Source: Acetobacter sp. (lineage in GTDB: Bacteria; Pseudomonadota; Alphaproteobacteria; Acetobacterales; Acetobacteraceae). Taken from it: a DNA stretch of 64,000 nucleotides. Position 1 is the stretch's first letter. The number at the start of each line of letters is the position of its first letter. Below, piece by piece: positions 44,685 through 52,380 of this stretch. The notes below the pieces were generated by a model. That model made no database searches. It saw nothing but the letters and a program-made list of their open reading frames with translations, and was not told the origin of the DNA. A program made the position numbers and the translations under genes. The stretch lies in NCBI RefSeq assembly GCF_022483985.1, contig NZ_JAKVME010000001.1, forward strand, positions 868,001 to 932,000. The letters are read 5' to 3'.

Positions 44685-45965
44685 TCAGTGATGGTTGAAC
44701 TGGTCGTGTTCGGTGGAACCGCTCATGGCTGTGGTGGAGGACTGGCCGCCGCTGGCTGTCGTGGCGACCGCGTCAAACCAGCCCGTGCCCACTTCACGCT
44801 GATGGCGTGTGGCGGTGTAACCGTCCACTTCCGCCGCGAACTCAGCCTGCTGCAACTCGGAATAGGCCGCCATGCCGCGCTCGGCGTAGCCTTTCGCAAG
44901 CTGGAACATGGAGAAGTTCAGTGCGTGGAAGCCCGCAAGCGTGACGAACTGGTATTTGTAGCCCAGCTTGCCGAGCGCTTTCTGGTAGTCGGCGATCTCC
45001 TTCTCGGACAGTTTCTTCTTCCAGTTGAATGAAGGCGAACAGTTGTAAGCCAGCAGCTTGCCGGGGAACTTCTTGTGGATCGCCTCGGCGAACTGCTCGG
45101 CTTCCCTCAGGTTCGGCTCGGACGTCTCCCACCACAGCAGGTCGGCATACGGCGCATAGGCTTCGCAACGGGCGATCGCGTATTCAACGCCGAGGCCTTC
45201 CTTGATCCGGAAGAAGCCTTCCGACGTGCGCTCGCCAGTGAGGAACGGGCGGTCGCGCTCGTCCACGTCGGACGTGAGAAGCTGGGCTGAGTGGGCGTCC
45301 GTGCGACAGACAACGAGGGTTGGCGTGCGTTCGACATCCGCTGCGAGACGGGCGGAGTTCAGCGAACGCAGGTGCTGTGAAATGGGGATCAGCACCTTGC
45401 CGCCGAGATGGCCGCACTTCTTTTCGGACGCAAGCTGGTCCTCGAAGTGAACGCCAGCCGCACCAGCCGCAATCATGGAGCGCATCAGCTCGAACACGTT
45501 CAGCGCGCCACCGAAACCCGCTTCGGCGTCGGCCACGATCGGCGCCATCCAGTAGGTCTTGTCGCCCTTCCCTTCCAGAGTCGCGATTTCGTCACAACGG
45601 CGCAGGGCGTTGTTGATGCGTGACACCACGTTCGGCACGGAGTTCGCCGGATAGAGCGACTGGTCGGGGTACATCTGCCCCGCTAGGTTCGCATCCGCCG
45701 CAACCTGCCAGCCGGACAGGTAGATGGCCTTCAGGCCGGCCTTGACCTGCTGCATGGCCTGGTTGCCTGTAAGCGCACCAAGAGAGTTGATGTAGGGTTC
45801 TTCATGCAGCAGTTTCCACAGACGTTCGGCGCCCATCCGTGCGACCGTGTGCTCGACGGTGAACGAACCGGAGAGTTTCGCCACATCCTGCGCGGTGTAA
45901 TCCCGCTTGATGCCGGCAAAACGGGTCTTGTCGCTCATGAACTTTTCGATGGCTTCAACGGACAT
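44685..45965 (-). CDS. aceA: Isocitrate lyase
   Basis: A 426-residue enzyme splitting isocitrate to succinate and glyoxylate, the entry to the glyoxylate shunt needed for growth on acetate or ethanol. The active-site signature is [19 protein letters not shown] (Cys nucleophile-region KKCGH), with [16 protein letters not shown] for Mg2+ binding and the C-terminal [14 protein letters not shown] lid. It is divergent from the ScfR-like regulator, with a 133-bp region between start codons carrying a perfect palindrome. Glyoxylate-shunt genes are found in only part of the acetic acid bacteria and mark acetate oxidisers. Confidence 0.96.
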   Translation of the reverse strand: MSVEAIEKFMSDKTRFAGIKRDYTAQDVAKLSGSFTVEHTVARMGAERLWKLLHEEPYINSLGALTGNQAMQQVKAGLKAIYLSGWQVAADANLAGQMYPDQSLYPANSVPNVVSRINNALRRCDEIATLEGKGDKTYWMAPIVADAEAGFGGALNVFELMRSMIAAGAAGVHFEDQLASEKKCGHLGGKVLIPISQHLRSLNSARLAADVERTPTLVVCRTDAHSAQLLTSDVDERDRPFLTGERTSEGFFRIKEGLGVEYAIARCEAYAPYADLLWWETSEPNLREAEQFAEAIHKKFPGKLLAYNCSPSFNWKKKLSEKEIADYQKALGKLGYKYQFVTLAGFHALNFSMFQLAKGYAERGMAAYSELQQAEFAAEVDGYTATRHQREVGTGWFDAVATTASGGQSSTTAMSGSTEHDQFNHH

Positions 45966-46053
45966 GGCGTTGTTCCTTCTTGTTTGTGATGTTTTCAGTT
46001 AAGATGGTTTCATTGATTACTTCTACAGAAAAGGAACAGATTCCAATGAATGC

Positions 46054-46091
46054 TGTAAATTCGTTTACAAAAATAACTCTATATTTGTAAA
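46054..46091. promoter_or_regulatory. Candidate operator in the aceA-scfR divergent region
   Basis: A perfect palindrome TGTAAA-TTCG-TTTACA (46054-46069) followed by a further half-site TTTGTAAA (46084-46091), placed between aceA and the ScfR-like gene and ending about 8 bases before the regulator start. RamB, a related regulator, binds A+T-rich sites containing TTTGCAAA, so this resembles a ScfR/RamB target. That it is the operator is inference from position and symmetry. Confidence 0.55.
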
Positions 46092-46098
46092 ATCTGTT

Positions 46099-47529
46099 AT
46101 GGCTGGATCATCTTCAACACGCATCGGTCGTATTGTTCGTCGTCTCCGGCAGGAGAGAGAACTGTCCCAACAGGCTCTGGCTGCCAGACTGGGCATTTCA
46201 GCGAGTTATCTGAATCTGATCGAACATGATCAGCGGAGTGTCACGGCCACCCTGCTGATCAAGTTCACACGCGCTCTCGATGTCAGCATCGAGGCGCTGT
46301 CGGGTTCGGAGGAGCAGAAGCTTGAGGCCCAGCTCAGGGAGGCTTTGTCAGATCCGGAACTGGGCAACGACATGGAGGGAACGGCCCATGAAGTCGCCGC
46401 GGTGGCGTCGCAGGCGCATGTCGCCAAGGCGATTCTGGCGCTGCATCAGGCCTATCGAGCCGCACGACACGATGCGGAAGGTATGGCGTTGCCGGGAGGG
46501 CGTCGTCTTGTCCTGCCGCAGGAAGAAGTGCGGAAAGTCTATGACGAACATCGCAGCTATTTTCCGGCGCTGGAGGAAATTGCCGAGGTCGTGCGGGAGG
46601 AAATGGCGCGGGATATGGGCTCTGTCCGTGGGGAAGGACTGCCACAGGCCGAGGTGAATCATGCTGTGGCGTCGCGGCTGCGTCAGAAACACGGTGTGGT
46701 CGTGCAGGTTCTGCCGCTCGACGACGCGCTGCGGCGTTATGATCCTGTCACACGCCAGCTTGTTCTTTCCGACCTTCTGCCTCGTGAAAGTCGTGGCTTC
46801 CAACTGGCTTTTCAGCTCATGCTGCTGGAAGCCCGGGATGTGGTCGAGGCCCTTCTGACGGAAATGGAGCCGAGCACCAAGGAGGCCCGGACATTCCTTC
46901 AGATTGGTCTGACCAATTATGCTGCGGCGGCAGTGCTCATGCCTTACATGGCTTTTCTCAAAATGGCCGTTGCCAACCGCTATGATATGGAAGTGCTGAG
47001 TTTTCGCTTTGGCGTGTCATACCAGCAGGCGGCCCAGCGTCTTGCCAGCCTGCAACGTCCGGGAGCGCGTGGCGTGCCCTTCTTCTTTGTCAGGACGGAC
47101 CCGGCTGGCAATATCAGTAAAAGTTTTTCAGCCTGCGGTTTCCCCATTCCGCGTCAGGGTAATCCATGTCCCCAGTGGAATGCCTGCACGGCTTTTACAA
47201 CGCTTGGCCAGATCAAGACGCAGATCGTTACCTTCACGACGGGGCAGTCCTTCCTGTCCATCGCCAGAAGTTCGATGGGCATGGCCCAGCGATGGGGGGA
47301 TGCGCGGCCGATACGGACCATCACCATTGGCTGCGACCTCTCGCGGGCGCGGGAACTGGTGTATTCCGATCATCTCAATCTGGATGCACACCCGACCTCA
47401 ATCGGTATTTCCTGTCATCTGTGTGACTGGGAAGACTGCCGGTCACGGGCTTTCCCACCGTTGAATCACCGTCTGATTCCGGACATCAATGAGCGAGTCC
47501 TGCGGCCGATACCATTTGAAGGGCCGTGA
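46099..47529 (+). CDS. ScfR/RamB-type regulator of short-chain fatty acid metabolism
   Basis: A 476-residue XRE-family regulator. The helix-turn-helix is at residues about 9-64 (RIVRRLRQERELSQQALAARLGISASYLNLIEHDQRSVT). A middle region corresponding to the IrrE/DUF955 fold follows, then the DUF2083 C-terminus with Cys clusters (SACGFPIPRQGNPCPQWNAC and SCHLCDWEDCRSRAFPP). The HEXXH metallopeptidase motif of IrrE is absent at the equivalent FQLAFQLMLLEARDVVEAL region, as expected for this regulator family. Homologues control aceA, glcB, pta-ack or propionate genes in response to acyl-CoA status. Divergence from aceA strongly suggests it controls the shunt and itself. Confidence 0.9.
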   Translation: MAGSSSTRIGRIVRRLRQERELSQQALAARLGISASYLNLIEHDQRSVTATLLIKFTRALDVSIEALSGSEEQKLEAQLREALSDPELGNDMEGTAHEVAAVASQAHVAKAILALHQAYRAARHDAEGMALPGGRRLVLPQEEVRKVYDEHRSYFPALEEIAEVVREEMARDMGSVRGEGLPQAEVNHAVASRLRQKHGVVVQVLPLDDALRRYDPVTRQLVLSDLLPRESRGFQLAFQLMLLEARDVVEALLTEMEPSTKEARTFLQIGLTNYAAAAVLMPYMAFLKMAVANRYDMEVLSFRFGVSYQQAAQRLASLQRPGARGVPFFFVRTDPAGNISKSFSACGFPIPRQGNPCPQWNACTAFTTLGQIKTQIVTFTTGQSFLSIARSSMGMAQRWGDARPIRTITIGCDLSRARELVYSDHLNLDAHPTSIGISCHLCDWEDCRSRAFPPLNHRLIPDINERVLRPIPFEGP

Positions 47530-47551
47530 GGCGGACAGTCAGCTCATAATG

Positions 47552-47585
47552 AAAAAGGAGAAGACGGGGGTTCCGTCTTCTCCTT
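47552..47585 (-). terminator. Terminator of the amino-acid permease gene
   Basis: A 13-bp perfect stem, AAGGAGAAGACGG (47555-47567) with its complement at 47573-47585. Read on the minus strand it is followed by TTTC directly after the stem's TTT, giving a U-tract. It serves the permease that ends at 47622; on the plus strand there is no T-run after it for the regulator gene. Confidence 0.8.
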
Positions 47586-47621
47586 CTCCCGTGGGAAACG
47601 AACGATATGGTCCGTTTCAGA

Positions 47622-48983
47622 TCACGCAGTCTTGCTCGCGAAAATACGCGCCAGAATATAGCACCCTACAGCGGTCAGCAGAGAGCTGAGTGCTGTCATG
47701 CGCTCTTCCGGATCAATCAGCATGGCGATGAAAACCAGAATAACGGCACCGATGGTTACATAGTTGATCACGGGAAACAGCGGTAGCTGGAAGTTTTCTT
47801 TCTCTGTTCCGTCCTTGCGGGCCAGATGACGCGCAACGATGTAAGACGAGGCAATCAGGCAGTAGATCAGCAGGATCAGGCCGCCGCTACAGTTCAGAAG
47901 AAAAGCAAAAACCGTTTTCGGGGCAAGGATGGATGAGAAAGCGACCACCGCTCCGGCGATGCTGCTGACCAGAATGGCGAGGCGAGGGGCTTCAGCCGTG
48001 GAGTTACGGGTCAGAGTCTGTGGCGCATCGCCCTTGTCGGCCAGTTCCGTCAGGATGCGGGACGTGATGTACATGCTGGAATTGAGACAGGACAGGACCG
48101 CGCTCAGGATGACGATACGGGTAATGAGGCCCGCGCCGGGAATGCCCATCGCATCCATGGCTGTCACGAAAGGCGATTTTCCGGCGACGACGGATGTCCA
48201 GGGGATGACGAGCAGGATCATCGTGATGGAGGCGAGATAGAACAGCGTCACACGGATGCCGACGCTGCGCGTCACACGGGCGACGTTCTTGCCGGGCTCT
48301 GACGATTCAGCCGCCGCGACTGTCGCGATTTCCGACCCCATCATGGTGAACAGGATGGTGGGGATCAGGGAGAGAACGGAGATGAATCCATGTGGGAAAA
48401 AGCCGCCATGACCGAAGAAATTCTCAGTGGCGGGCACACCCGGACCAAAGATGTGAAAAACGTAAAGCAGGGCAATGCCGACAAAAAGCAGGATACTGAG
48501 AACCTTGATGCCGGACAGCCAGAACTCACATTCGCCAAAAATGCGGGGAGCGGCGAAGTTCACCAACTGGAGGGCGATAATCAGGCCAAGAGACAGCACC
48601 CAGACGGGCAGATTGATCCAGTCCTGTAACAGCATGGCGCCAGCGATCGCCTCGCTGCCCAGAACCACGACCCAGAAGAACCAGTAGAGCCAGCCGGAGG
48701 TGAAACCGACATGATCGCCATGAGCCTTGCGGATGTATTCCACAAAGGAACCGCGTCCCGGATCGGCGATTACCATTTCCCCCAGCATACGCATGATCAT
48801 GAAGATCAGGACGCCGACCATGAGGAAACCCAGAAGGATGGCTGGCCCCGTCGCCACGATCGCCGCGCTGCTTCCGACAAACAGGCCTGCACCAATGACG
48901 CCGCCAAGAGCGATCATCATGATGTGACGGTTTTTCAGGCCGTTTTCCTGTAGCGTGCTCACTGCGTTATCTTGTTCTGCCAT
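47622..48983 (-). CDS. Amino acid permease (AAT/GabP type)
   Basis: A 453-residue APC-superfamily carrier with 12 membrane segments. It opens with the typical LKNRHIMMIALGGVIGAGLFVGSSAAIVATGPA, and contains MLGEMVIADPGRGSFVEYIR, ESSEPGKNVARVTRSVGIRV and NSTAEAPRLAILVSS. This is the amino-acid-transporter (AAT) branch that includes GabP, AroP and CycA. Exact substrate unknown; gamma-aminobutyrate or aromatic amino acids are possible. ATG 48983 is chosen because it begins the hydrophilic leader normal for the family, not the longer frame to 49112. Confidence 0.88.
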   Translation of the reverse strand: MAEQDNAVSTLQENGLKNRHIMMIALGGVIGAGLFVGSSAAIVATGPAILLGFLMVGVLIFMIMRMLGEMVIADPGRGSFVEYIRKAHGDHVGFTSGWLYWFFWVVVLGSEAIAGAMLLQDWINLPVWVLSLGLIIALQLVNFAAPRIFGECEFWLSGIKVLSILLFVGIALLYVFHIFGPGVPATENFFGHGGFFPHGFISVLSLIPTILFTMMGSEIATVAAAESSEPGKNVARVTRSVGIRVTLFYLASITMILLVIPWTSVVAGKSPFVTAMDAMGIPGAGLITRIVILSAVLSCLNSSMYITSRILTELADKGDAPQTLTRNSTAEAPRLAILVSSIAGAVVAFSSILAPKTVFAFLLNCSGGLILLIYCLIASSYIVARHLARKDGTEKENFQLPLFPVINYVTIGAVILVFIAMLIDPEERMTALSSLLTAVGCYILARIFASKTA

Positions 48984-49155
48984 GTAGAGATAAATCCTCT
49001 GTCGCTGTCTGTTTCCGTCACCTCTGCCTGGCAGAAGAAAGAAAAACTCCTGATGATAAGCCAGCATTATTGCTGAACGAGAAAATCTGCTTCTCCTTTG
49101 TTCTGAAGTCATTACAGTTTAGGTTTCGACTCAGGTCAAGGAACGCAATACCACT

Positions 49156-50769
49156 TTAGAAGTGTTTGTAGAAATACGCTTCAATGATCCCGGCATGGTT
49201 CCCAATGGAAGGCGCGCTGTACCCGTCCGGAATACCCGATCTGGCGAACGCCTTGGCAGTTGGGCCTGAAAAAGCGACGCCACCCGCGACAGCCCCTGAA
49301 AGGGTCTCGTCGTATTTGTATTCGGCGGAGAAATCAATTTCGTCAGAGATATGACGCTTCGTGTTCTGGGGTAACCCCATTCCACCCGGGTACAGCAGGC
49401 GGAGATCGTAGAAATGTGCTCCGATGGTGAGTTCATCGTCTTTCCGAAGAATATGCACGGGAGGAATTGCGGTTATGTTGAACTGATGGATTTCAACATC
49501 GGAAAGCGGCGACAGGTACATGCCGACGATTTCACCGGGCCAGTAACCACCATATGTATAACGACGTCCGTCATAGAGAAAGAACGGATCGTAATTTCTC
49601 TTGACAGAACCATGAGAGTTCTTGGCACCGCCAAAACGTGTGTAACGGTAGAAAATATGGGGCGCCCAAGGCAACATTGAAAAAACGTAGCCGGGTTCGA
49701 AATACATTCCATAGGCTTCAGTGGATTGATATCCGTTGCGGGCGTGACTGTTCTGTTCCGCGACGAAATCTCCATAAAACGTAAAGTTTTTCGATATGCC
49801 AAGGGCTTTTACAGGGAGGAGAGTGCCGCCCCAGCTCAGCGACGCAATGTTCATTCCATCGCGGCTGCCACGATAATTGTAATTATAGTGGGATGAACTG
49901 TCGGAATCCCGGACATGGATATAGGTCAATGTCACATAGGCGGCCCGATCCTCATAAAGTGAGGCGCCATGTCCTCCCGGCTTGCTTCTGAACCAGGAGA
50001 CGTCAAAACCTTCGAATTTTGTCTTTGGGCGGTCGTAACCACGGTCCTGATCGTTGTCGCTGCTACTTTCAAGCATGAAAACGTCTGCACGGACTGAATC
50101 GGCCTCGAACTTCACAACGCCGGGACCGGAGAATGCAAATCGTGGCGCATACCACCAGGCACCACGATTGCCTGAACTGTAGGCGCCTTTACCGACCATG
50201 AAACCGTCATCAATCTGAAAACGCTGCCGCCCGCCTTCAATGATCAGTTTCTGTTTGCCTTTCAGCAGATGGAGCGGGATCTCAACACCCAGATTGGCGT
50301 CTTCCAGTGTAACAGCACGGGGAGTGCCGGATGTCTGTGATATGCTTTCCGCATCGCCGTCGCCGAGGGTCGTGGACCCGACTGCGGAAATCATGCCGAA
50401 GACATTGAAACCCCAAGGGGTGTCCCAACGGCCGCTCAGAATAGGTTTGCCGTATAGTTCTCCGTAGGAAGAGTTCTTGTTTTTTACATAACTTCCGTCT
50501 TTTCGGGGCTCATATGAGCCTGCACCGAAATTGGTGTTCGGAAGGAAGAAAGCCGCCCCACCGATATCAAGCGCGCCCATGATCGTAACGTTCTTGGCGG
50601 ACACCAGCGTTGTTTCCGCCTGCGCATCACCGTCACACAGGGGAGAAAGAAACGCTGTGACAGTGAACAGCGCAACTCTGCTTTTCTGGTGAAGAAGGGC
50701 AGTTTTCACACGCGCCGCAAGCGAGCCATTATTCCCAAGAAATGATCTGGATTGCACCTGATTTTTCAT
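49156..50769 (-). CDS. Outer membrane beta-barrel protein (alginate-export/porin-like)
   Basis: A 537-residue exported protein. The N-terminal leader ends near AFLSPLCDGDAQAE. The body is a series of amphipathic strands rich in aromatic residues and Gly, such as LIIEGGRQRFQIDDGFMVGKG, YFEPGYVFSMLPWAPHIFYRYTRF and IGAHFYDLRLLYPGG, and ends with an aromatic residue (AYFYKHF), the signal for barrel insertion. The strand layout resembles the alginate-export-type outer membrane family, but no polysaccharide genes are adjacent. It may be a general porin. Codon use is slightly more A+T-rich than the permease beside it. Confidence 0.7.
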   Translation of the reverse strand: MKNQVQSRSFLGNNGSLAARVKTALLHQKSRVALFTVTAFLSPLCDGDAQAETTLVSAKNVTIMGALDIGGAAFFLPNTNFGAGSYEPRKDGSYVKNKNSSYGELYGKPILSGRWDTPWGFNVFGMISAVGSTTLGDGDAESISQTSGTPRAVTLEDANLGVEIPLHLLKGKQKLIIEGGRQRFQIDDGFMVGKGAYSSGNRGAWWYAPRFAFSGPGVVKFEADSVRADVFMLESSSDNDQDRGYDRPKTKFEGFDVSWFRSKPGGHGASLYEDRAAYVTLTYIHVRDSDSSSHYNYNYRGSRDGMNIASLSWGGTLLPVKALGISKNFTFYGDFVAEQNSHARNGYQSTEAYGMYFEPGYVFSMLPWAPHIFYRYTRFGGAKNSHGSVKRNYDPFFLYDGRRYTYGGYWPGEIVGMYLSPLSDVEIHQFNITAIPPVHILRKDDELTIGAHFYDLRLLYPGGMGLPQNTKRHISDEIDFSAEYKYDETLSGAVAGGVAFSGPTAKAFARSGIPDGYSAPSIGNHAGIIEAYFYKHF

Positions 50770-51291
50770 ACCACTCGCCGAGCCATTGATAGGCTTTTGA
50801 TCTTGTTTTCATATTTATCACATAATGATATATTATATTCAAGCGCAGGAGGGCTTTCTGAATTAGGAGGTATAAGGAGACGGATCGCTTATTTTCATAA
50901 TGTAATGAAATTTTTTAACTGTATTGTTTTGTAAAAACTAAGTAAGTAAAAGTATAAAATTAATAATACAATATAATAATTTATTTTTATTTTATTTTGC
51001 AATTCAATGCTGATTTGTGTTTTTTTATTTCATTTGGAGATTTGTGTGGTTGATGATGGCAATCCTTGGATTGCAGATTCTGCCAGTCGCCGGGAGCAGT
51101 AAAATGGATATTTCCCGCGTGTTTTAAATCTGGCAGCGAGAGAAAGCTGTCTTCAGGCTGCGTGTATCAGCGCCATGGGATGGCGAAATTTTTGTTTTCA
51201 CATTTCTGGGTGTGGAAACAAAAAAGCAGCTCCATAAGAGCTGCTTTTGCACATCGGACTTTCAGAAAAACCGGATTAATCTGTAACCCGA
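50770..51291. other. A+T-rich gene-free stretch
   Basis: About 520 bases of low G+C, with A+T-only runs around 50940-51005, between the outer membrane protein and DUF3035 genes. It likely holds the promoter of the outer membrane protein (minus strand) near 50780-50850. The hairpin at 51222-51248 belongs to the DUF3035 gene. No gene seen. Confidence 0.5.
51216..51250 (-). terminator. Rho-independent terminator of the ileS-lspA-DUF3035 unit
   Basis: An 11-bp perfect stem, AAAAGCAGCTC (51222-51232) with GAGCTGCTTTT (51238-51248), and a 5-base loop. On the minus strand a T6 run follows (TTTTTTG). It lies about 45 bp after the DUF3035 stop. Confidence 0.9.
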
Positions 51292-51843
51292 TTAAAGAAC
51301 CCCGAGAACTTTGGATTTTTTCACTTTTTTCGTCGGTGTAGCGCCTTTGGTCGGGGGATTGCCCAGAGCGGCGTTCGCCTTCAGACGACGATTTTCAGCA
51401 TCACCATCCACGACGGAACCGGCGCCGCCACCTTTCCAGAACAGCAGCGCATCGACATAGCCTTCTCCGGCTTTGCCCAGTTCGCCCTGATCCGCCTGCT
51501 CGGCAGCCTCATCCGCCTCGTTGATCAGCATCGTCTGGCCTGAACTGTCCGGGCCGGCCGTTCCGTGCAGGGCGACGTCGGGAGAGAGAGTCTCCAGAGC
51601 TTCCATCCGCTGGCTTTCGTCGCGGGTATGGTTGATGCCAGCGCCGGGCTTCACCAGCTCGGTTGAGGGGGGCATGGACAACGGCGCACGGGTCGTGACC
51701 GTATATTCATCCGGCACATTGCGCTGGAGGCCAAAGGCGCGGGTTACATCGCTGCCTGCACACCCTGTCAGCAGGGCGCTTAGTCCAAGTCCAAGAGCCA
51801 CATGTCGAAATCCGACGATTACTCGCATTCTGTTCTGCCTCAC
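51292..51843 (-). CDS. DUF3035 lipoprotein
   Basis: A 183-residue lipoprotein with lipobox ALLTGCAGSD and a mature start DVTRAFGLQRNVPDEYTVTTRAPLSMPPS, matching the alphaproteobacterial DUF3035 family, plus a Lys-rich C-terminus (KKVKKSKV). Function unknown. Its start overlaps the lspA stop by four bases, which is fitting because LspA processes lipoproteins. This ileS-lspA-DUF3035 order is common in alphaproteobacteria. Confidence 0.9.
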   Translation of the reverse strand: MRQNRMRVIVGFRHVALGLGLSALLTGCAGSDVTRAFGLQRNVPDEYTVTTRAPLSMPPSTELVKPGAGINHTRDESQRMEALETLSPDVALHGTAGPDSSGQTMLINEADEAAEQADQGELGKAGEGYVDALLFWKGGGAGSVVDGDAENRRLKANAALGNPPTKGATPTKKVKKSKVLGVL

Positions 51844-52376
51844 TTGTCCCCGGCGCTCCGTTCGACTGGCCGGACATCACCCTCTTGGGAAGGATGCTGC
51901 CGCTCCCGATACAGACTGTCCAGTATCAGACCTGCTACACTACACACAATCGCTGCATCAGCGATATTGAAGACATACCATGACCAGCCAAAAGCATGAG
52001 CATGGATAAAGTCGACAACCGCGCCATAATGGAGCCGATCAAGCACATTTCCGACCGCGCCACCTGTAATCGACCCGGCCAGACCCGCGATCAGCAGGCG
52101 GGGGGTCCGGGCGATCCATGTCAGCAACCCGGTGACGATGGCGAGCGAAATGACGGAAAAAATGATCCTGCCTGAGGCTCCCGCTCCCCCGAACATCCCG
52201 AAGGTAATGGCGTGATTCCAGACCATGGTGAAGTTCAGGCCGGGGCAGATTGCCACCGACCCTTTTTCAGGCAGCCGGAAACCGAACAGAATCCAGTATT
52301 TGGAAATCTGGTCGATCAGAAAGACGGTGACCGCACAAAGCAGACCGACCGCCTGAGAGCGATAATGCAGCCGCAT
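51840..52376 (-). CDS. lspA: Lipoprotein signal peptidase (LspA)
   Basis: A 178-residue inner-membrane aspartyl peptidase that removes signal peptides from prolipoproteins. Catalytic Asp motifs are visible: GAVGNVLDRLHYGAVVDFI (D of GNxxDR) and VFNIADAAIVCS (D of FNxAD), with the N-terminal DQISKYW. The four-helix hydrophobic plan and length match the family. ATG 52376 lies 4 bases after the ileS stop. Confidence 0.96.
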   Translation of the reverse strand: MRLHYRSQAVGLLCAVTVFLIDQISKYWILFGFRLPEKGSVAICPGLNFTMVWNHAITFGMFGGAGASGRIIFSVISLAIVTGLLTWIARTPRLLIAGLAGSITGGAVGNVLDRLHYGAVVDFIHAHAFGWSWYVFNIADAAIVCSVAGLILDSLYRERQHPSQEGDVRPVERSAGDK

Positions 52377-52380
52377 TTTC

